Source of the DNA: Rhizophagus irregularis
Taxonomy: Eukaryota; Glomeromycota; Glomeromycetes; Glomerales; Glomeraceae
Length of the DNA: 64,000 bases
NCBI RefSeq assembly: GCF_026210795.1
Contig: NC_089455.1
Location: 3,286,001 to 3,350,000 of the forward strand
Direction of reading: 5' to 3'
Under the pieces are notes generated by a model. It did no database searches, was not told where the DNA came from, and saw only the letters and a program-made list of their open reading frames with translations. How positions within the stretch are numbered: position 1 is the stretch's first letter; each line of letters begins with the position of its first letter. The position numbers and the translations under genes were made by a program. Shown here piece by piece: positions 33,839 to 45,590 of this stretch.

Positions 33839-36800
33839 TTATTTTTCCTCTTTAACATCTCTATTAAAAAATTCGAATAATTTATTTCCATTATCATTAC
33901 CAACCATGTTTTGTAATTCATTTTTAGACAACTGGCTTAATTCCTTTAAATTTTCCACTTTTGACATTATATATTTATAATTTTTCGATGTAACTCCAGG
34001 TAATGATCTTAAAAATTCCTATTAAATAAGAATAGCAAAGATAAAAGGTATGTAAGATATTAAGATGTCATAATTATATTAAATGGTATTATCTCTTAGT
34101 ATATGTACCTGTGGAATTAAGTTATAGTCACTTTCAATCGCATTGTTGGTAATTAAACTATCATCAATTTCACCATCATCTAATCCAATCATTTGAGCTG
34201 TTTCTAAATCGGGCTCTTCTTCTAATTTCTACAAAAAAAAAAAAAAAAAATAGTAAATAAAATATGTTTCACAATATATTAAAAAGCATATTAATTATAT
34301 TTACTTTAAGATCTTGAAATATTTCGACGGTAGCAATAGGGTTACTTGACCAAATAATTTTAAGTCTTGGAAATGTTATTGTTAATAACACTAATTTTGA
34401 CGATATATCATTCATACCTATGTCCGGTCTAAATTCATTTATAGACTATACATGCGTGTACAACGCAATAAGAAGATAAGCAATAAAAAAATAAAAACAA
34501 ACGTATGACAGAGATTAAAAATGATTCAATTACCTGTAATGTAAACGATTGATTTCTATCAAATTCAATTAACAAGATAGGCTGTTTATAATGTATAGAC
34601 ATAGCTTCACACTGTGTATACCTAAACAAATAGTCAATTTACCGCTCACATATTTTTGAAAGAGAACATATAAATACTTACAATCTTCCTGAATTAAAGC
34701 TTCCAATTAAATCAGAAATAGATTTACGTTCAACACATAAATTAGGTGATAATATATAATCACCTATCGTTAATGTACATGGCAATATTTCGATTCCTGA
34801 TTGATGTAATAATGATGGTAATGAACTACGAAATTCTCTTACATCTATTATAATCTAATTGTGTTCGCAATATTCAAGAAAAATGTAAAAGATTAAAAAA
34901 GCTGATTAATAATAATCCAAAATATAAATTAATATCTATCATTTACCTTTGGTTCTTTAATTTGTTGTGTAATTCTACCACCTGCTATACGTGTATTAAT
35001 ATTCAAGGATTCATATTGATTGTTAATTACTCTTAAAGGTCTTCCCAAAGGAATAGCCATGATCTAATAAATAATCATAAATACAGAACATCAATCATTC
35101 ATCATCTAATCCTTGACAAAAAGGAATAGTAAACCCGAAATATATCATATATTTACACTTTTTTCTCTAATTAATTTTTCAAAAGCATCTTTTTCTTTAC
35201 GTATCACACTTAAATATTTTTGCTCTTCGATAGAATTTTCATACATCATAAAAAACACTTTACATGGTAAATCAGGATAGAAAGTTCGATATACCTATTA
35301 TTCAAAAAATAATAATCTTAACCTTGAATATTAAATAAAATAAAATCTATTATTAACTTCTCGACTAAAAGAAACTTACTTCAACTCTTCTAACAAAAGC
35401 TTGGTCAGGATGATAAATAATAATATATTTGGGTTTAATAGACTGTAATACTCTATCATCTTCTTCACCACTAATAGGTCTAATAATAATTAAATCTCTC
35501 AAGTCCAACAATCCAAAATAAGTAGAAAACGCTTCCACATCAAATTCATCGTCATAACAAGAAGTTGATGAACTATTATTTAATGAAGTGTTTGTAGAAA
35601 AAGTAACTGCTGTTGATACTTCAGGTAATATAGTTTGATTCGAATTTATACTACAAATGAAGTAAGAAAAGAATAAGAACTTTTTTTTAAAAAAAAAAAT
35701 AAAAATGTAATTTCAATAATCACAAATTCGCTATTTCTTGAGCTTCTTCCTCAAGGAGCTTAGCCTTAGATTTCCTCGTAGGGACAACAGAAGCGGCAGT
35801 ATTTGATCCACCACGTATGCGTCTTCTCTTATTAGGCGGTTGTTGCCCACGTTGAAACGTTCCTCTTTTTGGTGGTTCATCTTTTTTTTTAAAAAAATAA
35901 AATTTGGTTATGCTACTCACTTTTCTTAAAGGGATTTAATTAAATTTAAAACATACCTCTCTCACTATTACTATTTACTTCCTTACTTCTTTCTTTACCA
36001 TTTTCGTTAAACAAATTTTTACTCACTTTACTCATTCCACTTTTCCATTTAAAATAATTTTTTAGTAATCTCCCTAACATAATACTACCTTTATCCAATC
36101 CTTGTCTTTCAGCAATATGCATAGTTGATAAATACTCCCTTAGTTGTGAACATTCCCTTTCATTTTCCATCATTATCAATATAGTATTGTTTAAATGACT
36201 TAAATCTTCTCCTTCGGAAGAAGTTCTTGAAGTTTCAGTAGCGTGACTTGTTATATCTGATTCGATCTCTTGTAATATTTCTGCCAATAAATTCCATTTT
36301 GGAAGTTCTTCTAATACAGGTTGTATACCCGGAGGTAATTTTGATGTCGGGTAAGAATTTTTTTGAGTATTATCTGTAGGAATTGTAGTCGATGTACGAA
36401 CGAATACACGTCTTTTCGCTACCTAAATAAAGTAAACCCGATAAATTTGTATAAACAGTCAAACATAAACTTTGTAAAAATATATCTATGAATCTAATTA
36501 CACTAAAAATCGTATTTCCAGCATCCAAAGATAACCAAGGAGATTGTTGTTGTTGTGATAAAGCAGAAGTAGGAGTTTGACTTGTAATAATGGTTTCTAA
36601 AAAACTATTAAATGATACGCAATCATAACTAACCAAATACCTATAATATTAAAAGTTGATCCAGTTAAATTCAAACCAAAAAAGAAATTAACGAAAAAAT
36701 TTAATCAAATACATACTCAAGTAACTTTCTTAGAGTAGTTAAATCATTAACTATCAACTTAGTTTTTGAGCTGACACGATGCCAGACAGGTTCTAGTTGT

Positions 36801-38339
36801 TGTTTTATTAATACATCGAATGATCTAAAAAATGAATTTTCTACTGATAAATCATCAACGTTTAACTAAAATTTAAAATAAACCATAATAAGAATTAATC
36901 ACAAGCTTTCGGTTAAAATAAAATACTGAAAATTTTATAACTTACCCAATTTCCATTCCCCTTTTTTATTTCACTTAAGCAAGCTTCAATACATTCGGTA
37001 ATAGCCTGTTGAATTTCGTCCATTGATGGGCTTAAAGGTTGATACAATTCTGTTACATCCGCTTTACGCTGTTCTAAGCAATCCCTTATCATCACATGAA
37101 ATCTGTTGAAGAGAGTGATACAAGTAAGTAAATTGAATTAAAATTTAAAATATCATGTAAATATTACAGATTTATCGAACAGGTAAATATAAATTGTTGA
37201 ACATAAATATAAGACAAACCTCGGATATAAAAAAACTTTACGTAATTGAAGTAATTGAAGAGCAGTTTGCAAAGGTGATAATCCTGATGAAATAAATGAC
37301 TCAGGAGAATCTGAAAATGCTTTAATAAACCCTTCCTACAAAAAATACAGGGAGCATAACGATATTAAAAAAACAAATTATATATTGGAGTAATAAGAAA
37401 AGAATGAAATGCATGAAGGCACCTTATTCTCTTCTTTAAATATTCTCAAGATGAATGCTTCTGTTGAAGTTTCATTCACCCTAAAGCAAAACAAGTACAT
37501 ATGTTATCAACCTGATGTTAAATTTATACACAAACAAAAAAACTTGTCCAACAAAGACATAACCAAAAAGGTACCTTTCAGCGTGCATAACTAAAATTCC
37601 AGTAATTAGATAAGTTGGTATACGTTTTTGTAAAAGATCAATTATAAGTATTCTTGAAGTTATAGATAATATACCACCAGAAACGTATAATTCTGATCTA
37701 TAAATAAATTAAATAAATACTTTTTAAATTATGATTCTTTGTTCATTAAATCATTTTATTTTCTCTCTTTTTTTTTCCTTGATACAATAATATATTTAAA
37801 TTTGCGTTCCATTAAATCTATCCTTATTTCCGATTTTCTTCTCTTCATAGCTTTTACTTATTAAAATTTTTAATTTTACTAGCCATTCATTTTTAATCTT
37901 AATAAATTTACCCCTTCTCAATTCTCTTATCGTGAATTTACCTTTCTTTAGAATTAGTTTCATTATTAACAACGCGAAGTCCGGGTTTCTTGACACCACA
38001 TTCAGCAAGTTCCTCTTTAATAAAGTTTAACTCGTGTCCATTAGCATTCAGTAATATTACTAAAGATTCTTTATCAGAATAAATTTTTAGTAGTGCACAT
38101 ATTATTCTACGCAAGCCCAAACCACGGCTTAATATAAGTAAACCATCTTCAGATAACAATTCTTCGAAAATGTGACGATGGAATTCTAGTGGAAGTGTGC
38201 AAGGATATGAAAGTTGAGTTGAGGAAAGCGAAGGTAAGGTTATATGAGAGCATACTTGAGAACGAGAGGAAGAATGAGATTCGGGAGGTGATCCTACTGG
38301 AGAAAAGTCTGTTTCAGCTGGAAGTATTTGTGAAGACAT
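33839..38339 (-). CDS. XPF: XPF/Rad1-type structure-specific DNA-repair endonuclease, 17 exons
   Basis: Exons (5' to 3'): 38339-37942, 37697-37575, 37480-37423, 37335-37220, 37102-36946, 36865-36717, 36640-36502, 36422-35957, 35880-35724, 35650-35380, 35294-35157, 35063-34947, 34854-34682, 34621-34534, 34445-34305, 34228-34109 and 34018-33839. All phases agree, giving 2,991 nt and 996 aa, normal for the family. The N-terminal part is the degenerate SF2 helicase-like region ([57 protein letters not shown]). The ERCC4 nuclease begins near residue 764 ([16 protein letters not shown]). Its catalytic motif GDYIL...ERKSISDL at 794-812 fits GDxnERKx3D. The end carries the helix-hairpin-helix region ([12 protein letters not shown]). 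XPF works with ERCC1 in nucleotide excision and recombination repair. Confidence 0.92.
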
Positions 38340-38599
38340 TGTAATGACTAATTTTTTTGTCGATCATTTTCCGTAAATTTGAAGCCACGTGCAAGTTTGT
38401 TACATTTATTTAAACAGAAGAACAAAAATAGTTCCCCAATCCGAAAATAATAATAGGAAGCTACTAGAAAAGAATGCAAAGGAAAATAATGACTAGTGGA
38501 CGGTTGACAAATTAATATGCACTTGAAACAGATAAAACTCATAAAAGTACAATTATTCATTTAAATAAAAATCAATTCTACATTGCATTACGAATATTG
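38340..38599. promoter_or_regulatory. Upstream region of XPF
   Basis: Short spacer between the XPF start codon and the TPX2-like remnant, and the only place a core promoter for XPF could lie. No recognisable motif. Confidence 0.35.
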
Positions 38600-39185
38600 G
38601 ATTCATTTAATGCTTGCGCTTTTTCTCTCCAATCAGTGGTGAAACGAAATACGTTTAAAAATTATAATCAGGAACGTAATAAACAACAAATTCATCAATT
38701 GAGAACCGAATTAGTACACCACGCTCAGCACATAAAGCAGAAATAAGAGAAGCAAATTAAAGGAGGCACAAAGAGCAAGAAAAGTAAATTTAAGGCTCAG
38801 CCACTTCTTAGTGGTTCACCTGATGTAAGTTACTTGACAAAATATATTTACGGTAAAAAAAAATTTTCATTCGTATTATATAATTATTTTTATTATAAGT
38901 TTTGCCTCCTATTCTTCCGTTACCTACTACTGTGACTAAACTATTTAAACTAAGGAATGACATTAGAAATATCAACAGTCTTTACGAAGGAAGATTTACC
39001 ATTTCGTGCAAGACCAGCACCTAATGTGTTACCTTATCGTCCAAAAAAAATCAGATAAACCTATAACGAAAGCTGTTGAATTCAATCTTCATACTGATGC
39101 ACGTCTTGAAAAACGTAAGTTATACGATTAACAGAGAAAGTTACTTGAACAAGAAGAAAAGATACTAAAAGAACGAAGAGGAGGT
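38600..39185 (+). pseudogene. TPX2-like gene remnant, C-terminal half
   Basis: Broken plus-strand coding sequence. One piece reads FKNYNQERNKQQIHQLRTEL then stops. After KSKKSKFKAQPLLSGSPD there is an intron-like gap, followed by LPPILPLPTTVTKLFKL, then FTKEDLPFRARPAPNVLPYR and, after a frameshift, SDKPITKAVEFNLHTDARLE-KRK. The spaced F-x-A/R-x-P and FNLHTD-x-R-x-E-KR motifs are those of TPX2-family microtubule nucleation factors. Several frameshifts and stops show it is dead. The match is by motif only. Confidence 0.55.
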
Positions 39186-39835
39186 ACGTAAGTAAAATCG
39201 GTTTTCTGTTTGCAAATTCTATTTTGACGGGCGCAAACCTTTTGACTGTGTGAAATTTTTTCTCCCGGAAGTGAATATTTGGAGGGATCCATTTTTCGAT
39301 GCGCTACAATAGGCTTCTTGACGCGCACAGATTTGATATCACTTGAATCAACCGGTTTGATTGCACCTTATCATTATTAATTTCATTTTCCTTGTTCGTC
39401 ATCCTAACGTAATTCGATGTAGACTATAAAATTTAAATTTTTTAGTTTAGTTAAATTTAATGTAATTATAAATATCAGAAATGACATGTTCTCTTACTCT
39501 CATTGTCACAAGCTTTGATTTGAATCTGTCTGGAGCTTTTTTCAAAAATTGTTGTACACGCTCTGCCAATGAAATATTTATTTATCTCATTAGAACGCTT
39601 CCTCGCGTGAAATCTGAAAGGTTTAGGAATTGTCAAAACTGTGACAGGTTTTTTGATAGGTTGCCGTTCCTTAAAATATAAATAACAAAGGTATTGACTA
39701 TTGAATAAGAATATGATTAGATTTATACGAATATTCATACCCGAATCCCTCCTTATAATGTAGTGCAAAAAAAGAAAATGAGCCTTGCGAGTTCGGCGTT
39801 TCAATTTCTCTGTTTTCGAATATTAATTATTTTAT
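39186..39835 (-). pseudogene. TPX2-like gene remnant, N-terminal half, inverted
   Basis: On the minus strand the pieces are VTVLTIPKPFRFHARKRSNE, then after a frameshift ERVQQFLKKAPDRFKSK and MRVREHVISD, then DSSDIKSVRVKKPIVAHRKM and PSKYSLPGEKISHS. 'TIPKPF.FH..KR' is the TPX2 signature that normally precedes the FNLHTD-type module now found on the opposite strand at 38.6-39.2 kb. The two halves face each other, which suggests an inversion within one ancestral gene. No intact frame. Confidence 0.5.
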
Positions 39836-40025
39836 TTTGAATTGAAATATGGAAAGTAGGTTGAAATAGTAAAAATTGTGTTTAAATAAGAAAAATATCC
39901 AAATATGTAACACGGTATACGTCATAATCAGTATAGTTTATTATGTTTATTACGGACGCGACAAGACGCGATTATTATCGCGATTCGCGAAATATACGTC
40001 ACATGTTTTATTTGTAGCTTATCTC
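39836..40025. other. Spacer with GC-richer words
   Basis: TACGTCA-type words (about 39915, 39995) and an ATTATCGCGATTCGCGAAAT stretch. No gene seen. Confidence 0.35.
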
Positions 40026-40064
40026 AAATCTGTGACAGTTTAGTGTCGATCTTGCTATAATAGG

Positions 40065-40475
40065 AGGTCGTCTAAAGCGGGGCAAATCACGTGATTCGGT
40101 GTAATTTTAATTAGATTAATTTTTTATAAAGAAAGATTAATAGAAACTTTAAAATCATAATATAAGCGTATTTTTATCTGCTTTGCAAGTTTACTTAAGG
40201 AAAAAAAGTGGATTATGAATATTGTTTTTTACTTTACATATGAATGAACGAAACTTTGCCGATCATATCCAAAAATGGATAACGAAATTGAAAAAGTCAA
40301 ATAAATCAAAAACAGCATTCAAAACCCTACTCTGCGCTCTAAGTAGACTTGCAGAGCAGGCAAAAATGCATTTAGGATGTGTGTTTAGAATGGTTGAATA
40401 TATGGTAAAAAGTTTTATTTTATGAAAACAATTTTTTTCAAAGTCACGTGATTTGCCCCTGCTTTAGACGACCTC
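40065..40475. mobile_element. MITE with ~31-bp inverted repeats
   Basis: The left end is GAGGTCGTCTAAAGC-GGGGC followed by AAATCACGTGA; the right end is its complement with one extra base. TATAAT occurs just outside both ends and may be part of a target duplication. An open frame of 67 codons inside (40222-40425, +) has no recognisable domain and is probably chance. Confidence 0.7.
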
Positions 40476-40654
40476 TATAATTCTATAATAGGAAGGAGTA
40501 ATGTTTACGCGTCACTGATCACGTGCAGCCACGAGTTCAAAAACACTAAGTATCTGAGGGGCAAATGTATCGTTCTTATATGTGTACGACATACTATCTT
40601 ATACGACATATATTATGTGACATATACGTCGTATAAGAACATAGCACCTAGCAC

Positions 40655-41466
40655 AGCATAGCGGACATGCTTTTATCACCTTGCCGATTGTCGATCATAT
40701 ATATATATCATATCACTTCTACTTTGAAGCATCGGGTAAAGCCATAAATGCTCGGGCAAATTATACTAATTGTTTTTTTGTCAGTTTAATTTATGAAAAA
40801 TATACTATAAAAGTATTATGGCAAAAAAAAAATGTATTGTCAAAGTTAGCCTTGAACCAAAATTTCCAATAATTTGATAATTGCCGATCATTTGCCGATC
40901 ATCTGCTAATCTGATTTTGAAGCTTCGGGCGAAGCCACAGATTTACGGGCGAAACTTGAAATTTTTAAAATATATTATTTAGGTATTCAAGAATCAATGG
41001 TTAAAATAAACCAGCAGAATTTTAGATAAACCAAAAGTTATCATTAAAAGAATGTTTATGAATATTATTAAAATATATATTAGGAATATTAGGAAAAAAT
41101 TTTGGCAAAATTTTATGAACTGTTTAAAGAATTATTTTTTGTTTTATTTATTTAAACAACAAATTTGATCATTAAAAATTATATTGTTCATTTTTTTATA
41201 AATAGTCTTTAAAATTTTGTGAAGAAATACTCATTTTATTAGAATTTAAAAAGTTATTACTAGTAAAAGTTGCCCAATAATGATGCAATCTTGATAAAAT
41301 TTAATATGCAGTAAATCTAAATGAATATTAAGCTGTCTGTAGAATTTGAGTATATATTATTATGTAGAATTTTCAATCAATTTAATTATAGCGAAGAGAT
41401 AAAATTGAATAAATGATTGACAAATGATCATCAAAATTGTGATAAAATAGGGATGTCCGCTATGCT
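40655..41466 (+). mobile_element. MULE-type MITE, copy B
   Basis: Ends AGCATAGCGGACATGC and the complement of AGCATAGCGGACATCCC. It is flanked by a perfect 9-bp duplication ACCTAGCAC (40646-40654 and 41467-41475), the Mutator hallmark. The interior matches copy A (6179-6985, reverse) and copy C (about 59.5-59.9 kb), including the GATCATTTGCCGATCAT words and GGGCGAAACTTGAAATTTTT. Confidence 0.82.
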
Positions 41467-41559
41467 ACCTAGCACCTGATCGTAGAATTTTTTTAGTGCC
41501 AAAAATTTATTTATCACCGTTATTTGTCACCGTGATCGACACTAACCTGTCACAGATTT

Positions 41560-42783
41560 TAGATGTGCTTGCAGTGGCGGACTTTAATATACCATATTAG
41601 CTACCGTTAACCGCACTAATTTATTGATTAATAATCCAATATTATCAATATCTGATATCATCAAAAGAGAATATTTTGATAAACATATAATTGGTACAGT
41701 CTATAATTGGTACAGTCTTTGTAAGATATACCTTATACTTTAATATGCGACATTTGAATTACAGTTGCACTTGCTAAAAAACAAATTTAAGCCCTAAAAA
41801 GTGTTTTTAACATTTATCATTTAAGAAAGATTTGCCAAAATTTAGATAATCAATTTGTTTAAGGCCAAATACCGTGGGAATTTAGATTTTTTTTTTGCTC
41901 ATGCCAAGTGCCAAGAACTGCCTATTGTTCGGACTTTTTATGATATAGCTCTTTGAAATGTCCCAGCAAACACTTCTTTCGGTTAAAGTTTACGGAAGTA
42001 CATTGTTATGTAATATATTTAAGGAAATAAATGATGTTCATTGCCCAAACTGTTGTATAACATTATTGTTTTGGGAAAATATTACTTTGATTGTAAAACG
42101 AAAGAAGTTTCGGTTGAAAGATTATGTATAGTAGGTTGTCACTTGCCTAGATTGAAAAGCAGAGACATGAGAAGATTCGATCATCAAGCCACTTATGATT
42201 AACTTTTTCAAGCTCAAGTGTGACATTCCACATATTCAAGCTTAATGAAAATCCAAATAAATAATGATTTTAATTGCGGATTGAAATTAAACTTAAAAAA
42301 CTGAAAATTTTTTAGCTTATCTTATTAGGCAAATCGAAAAATTCGCTACTTTAGATATTCGAAAACTTTTTAAAATATAAATATTCACCACTCTCAATCT
42401 TTTTTTGCGAAATAAATTTTATACTCTCTTTTTTTCTTTTGCTATCCTTTCCCTTCAATTATTACGGTATTATTATATTATTATTTTTTTTTTTTGTATT
42501 AATATGAAGTTATTAAGTGTGAAGATTTCATTTATTTTCGATAAAGTTTCGTTATAGATATAATATAATATATAAAAATTTTTTTTTTAATACTTCAAAG
42601 GTAACTTAGGTTACTTATCTTCATTGCTATATAGACTGTGATAGTATAATAGACTATTTCATATACTATATTTTCCAAATAGCTATCCTTTTTTTCTTCT
42701 TTAGAACTATTGCTTCTAACGAAAGTTTTTTATTAAAAAGGAACCTTTTTAAAAATTTATTTTTTATTGAAAAAGAAAACAAA
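41560..42783. other. Upstream region of the 609-aa gene
   Basis: AT-rich, with a direct repeat of TATAATTGGTACAGTCT at 41687-41717. The last 400 bases are pyrimidine-rich and probably the leader of the next gene. No coding frame. Confidence 0.4.
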
Positions 42784-44613
42784 ATGCGTAAAGCGTTTGC
42801 ATTTTTAACTTCTTCATTATCAAGTATTAATAAATATTCAAAAGAAGCGAAAACCTCTACACAAACTACTTCACCTAACATACAAAAAGAAAATAATAAA
42901 TCACAAATAATTACATCAAACATTAAAGATGACAAAAATGAAAATCTTATAAAAAAAAATAATAATGATGTCAATCCCTTAAACAAAAGAAAAAAAAATA
43001 TTTCTAATGATTTAAAAAAACCTACTTTAAAAAAATCACCACAAGAAATAAAAAAATTAGAATCCACAAGGAAAACGTCAAGTAGAACTGACTCTTCAAC
43101 TATCGTAACTACGTTAAAACACTCATCATCAAATCGTCGGAAAAAATTATCTGTAATAAAAAAAAGCGATGATGGTGATGGTGAAAGTGAGAATGCGAGT
43201 GATAGTAATATTGATAACGAAGAGGAAGATAATGACGACGACAATGTTCCATTGGGATTACGTTTTCACCATTCTCGATCTATAAGCTCCAATTATCCAC
43301 CTCCTAAAAACCAAGAATATTATGATAATGATACTCAAATTAGAAATGTTTCAGGTATGTCATTACACCGCAACCGCTCAACGACAAAGGATCCAAATAA
43401 GGAGAAATATCACTATCACTCTCCTAGAAATTTAACTTCTCCAATGCCAACAACTCCACCTTTAATACATACTTCACGCGAATTATATCAACCTAGACCT
43501 CGTCATTTTAGAGAGCGAAAATTTTCATCTTCGGCTTCATCATCGTCATCGGCGAGCGTTGATAGTAATGGCAGCAGATATTATAGAAAATATAATGCGA
43601 ATATTACACCTAATAATAGTCAAAGATATAAGAGATATTCAGCTTATTCGTTACCTTATCGGAATGAATATGAATATGATGATTACAATATTTATGAATA
43701 TTATTATGATGAAATGAATGATGGTTATGGCGAAAATCGAATGATAAATATCCCAAATGATGATCTTTCAAATACCCCGCCAATTGAAAAAATGCGCCGA
43801 GTAAGTTTAAATTCTTCATCTCCTCGTCCAAGAAATGATTCTTTCTCAAGAATGTACTCCGGATTGACAACAACAAGAAGATCAAATGATTCTAGCACAC
43901 TAGTTGCAGGTGCTAATCCTCCCCCTCCTAACAAATATCAAAAAGAAGCTACCAAAAGAATGTCAACGAGTGAATATCACAAGTATCAACAAGAAATGGT
44001 TGTTGCTCAATATTTAAAACATGGAATCAGTCCTATTATTGATGATTCTACTCCTGTTCATTCTGAACCCCTTAGTAATAATCCTCGGGGTCCTACTTTA
44101 ATTCAAGTTCAATCAATGATGATGAATATATCTTCATCTAGACCTAAATGTTTAAGTGTAATTGATAGAGGTTATTCAGGTAGTAATTATTCAAGTTCGG
44201 GTAGTTATACCTCACCAGCTGAACTTGCAAGAAAAAACTCTTGTACAAAGACTGTAAGTGATTGTGGTATTGGTGCCTGTAATGGAGGTGTTAACAGTCA
44301 TCGAAGAACTCATTCTGAATCTAATGTGCAAATAAGTTCCAAATTTTCCACTAGACAACAACAACATCATTATCATAACACTCCACTTTATTTGCAACAC
44401 CAATCTCATCATTCTTCAATTTCAAGTTCTTCTTCAAGCTCAACTTACGTTTCAAGTAGTGGTAGTGGTGGTCCACCTACGCCCACAAGTAGAAGATCTA
44501 GCATAATGTTTAATTCTAATGTTTATGGTAGTAGGCCAAGTACTCCTTCTTCCGTTGGTAGTGGCTATATTTTTGAAAAAGAAAAAAGAAGAAAAAGTGT
44601 TTTAAGAGAATAA
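42784..44613 (+). CDS. Hypothetical Ser/Asn-rich disordered protein, 609 aa
   Basis: A single uninterrupted frame starting MRKAFAFLTSSLSS and ending EKRRKSVLRE. Composition is dominated by Ser, Asn, Tyr, Lys and Arg, with poly-Ser runs (SSSASSSSSA near residue 255 and another near 550), an acidic patch (DNEEEDNDDDN near 148) and a Tyr/Asp-rich stretch (EYEYDDYNIYEYYYDE near 300). Many R-x-x-S and S/T-P sites (for example PPTPTSRRSS) would suit phosphorylation by basophilic and proline-directed kinases. No folded domain, signal peptide or membrane segment is visible. Length and codon use argue for a real gene. Function unknown; a regulatory or scaffold protein is conceivable. Confidence 0.75.
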   Translation: MRKAFAFLTSSLSSINKYSKEAKTSTQTTSPNIQKENNKSQIITSNIKDDKNENLIKKNNNDVNPLNKRKKNISNDLKKPTLKKSPQEIKKLESTRKTSSRTDSSTIVTTLKHSSSNRRKKLSVIKKSDDGDGESENASDSNIDNEEEDNDDDNVPLGLRFHHSRSISSNYPPPKNQEYYDNDTQIRNVSGMSLHRNRSTTKDPNKEKYHYHSPRNLTSPMPTTPPLIHTSRELYQPRPRHFRERKFSSSASSSSSASVDSNGSRYYRKYNANITPNNSQRYKRYSAYSLPYRNEYEYDDYNIYEYYYDEMNDGYGENRMINIPNDDLSNTPPIEKMRRVSLNSSSPRPRNDSFSRMYSGLTTTRRSNDSSTLVAGANPPPPNKYQKEATKRMSTSEYHKYQQEMVVAQYLKHGISPIIDDSTPVHSEPLSNNPRGPTLIQVQSMMMNISSSRPKCLSVIDRGYSGSNYSSSGSYTSPAELARKNSCTKTVSDCGIGACNGGVNSHRRTHSESNVQISSKFSTRQQQHHYHNTPLYLQHQSHHSSISSSSSSSTYVSSSGSGGPPTPTSRRSSIMFNSNVYGSRPSTPSSVGSGYIFEKEKRRKSVLRE

Positions 44614-45590
44614 TAAAATTAATACTAGAAAGAGAATTATTATAAAAGGAAACATTTTGAGAATTGCATGAACAAAGATTCATGTTAGTTATTTTAGTAA
44701 GAATGTTCTTTTACTGTATTTGTAATGAACATTGGATTTTTATTTATACTACTTACTTTCCCTTGTACTATTTAAAATTTTTTTATCCTTGTAAATTAAA
44801 AAACCTATTTTGTATAAATAGTGTCATTATTAGTCTCAGTTCAAACAGATTGAAATAAAAATTTTAAATTTGTCAACTAACCATGTCATCAAAAGGAATA
44901 AAGAAAACCAAATTGTATATCACTTTTCTTTTGGTCGAGAAAAAATGAATAAAAATACGAGATACAATTATGATGTATATGGTATATATGTATTAAGCTG
45001 AACGTTAATGGATTCTATTTACGTTCTAAGTAATTATGAATAGAAAAACGTTGGGTAGTAAAGAATGTATGAAATATCTAATTATAGCCAATAATTATTA
45101 TAGAAGTCAAAATGTAATAAATCACTTTGTCGAGAAATCTTTAAAAGATCGATCATAAATGATTCAATTTAGATAAGAATCCAAATATACCAAATGTACT
45201 AATACATATTAGTTGCATCTATTAATATAATGCATATCCGTTATACAATATATTTTGTCGATTCTAATTAAAGAAATAAAACCACAATAGAATTCTCAAA
45301 TTCTTTAAATTGCGTATTCATTTGTAATTCATTAATCTGGTTTAAAACTAGTTGAATTGACTTTATACTAAACCTGGAGTTCTATTTTCACCATGGTTTT
45401 ATCATTGCACGTGATTAAGTTACTTAAACAGGAGATAAATTCAATAATATTTGAGTGACAATAAACCTAGCTCCTCTGTTTCCTCTTATCTCATTTTCCT
45501 CTCTCTCTTTCTCTAAAAATAAAAGCAACCTTCTTCATCACGCTTTCTTTACTCTCAATTTTGCAGAATTTGTAACTAAAATCTTTAAAA
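44614..45590. other. Intergenic; leader of the R-SNARE gene
   Basis: AT-rich. The stretch 45478-45560 is CT-rich (CTCTCTCTTTCTCT), common just upstream of fungal start sites. A CACGTG-like word (GCACGTGATT) lies at 45407. A 64-codon frame at 44664 has no supporting feature. Confidence 0.45.

Larger units (their letters stand above)
40026..41559. mobile_element. Compound element with inverted ends and two nested MITEs
   Basis: Outer inverted ends AAATCTGTGACAG-TTAGTGTCGATC (40026-40051) and its near complement (41534-41559) enclose about 1.5 kb. Inside lie a 410-bp MITE (40065-40475), an inverted repeat GTTCTTATA / TATAAGAAC (40572-40640) and the MULE MITE copy B (40655-41466). The target duplication of the outer element is not clear. 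Confidence 0.55.

Noticed and set aside
39481-39681. 66-codon plus-strand frame
   Set aside because: Antisense to the TPX2-like remnant.
42666-43244. 192-codon minus-strand frame
   Set aside because: Shadow of the 609-aa gene; its Ser/Phe/Leu-rich composition is what the antisense of an AT-rich coding region gives.
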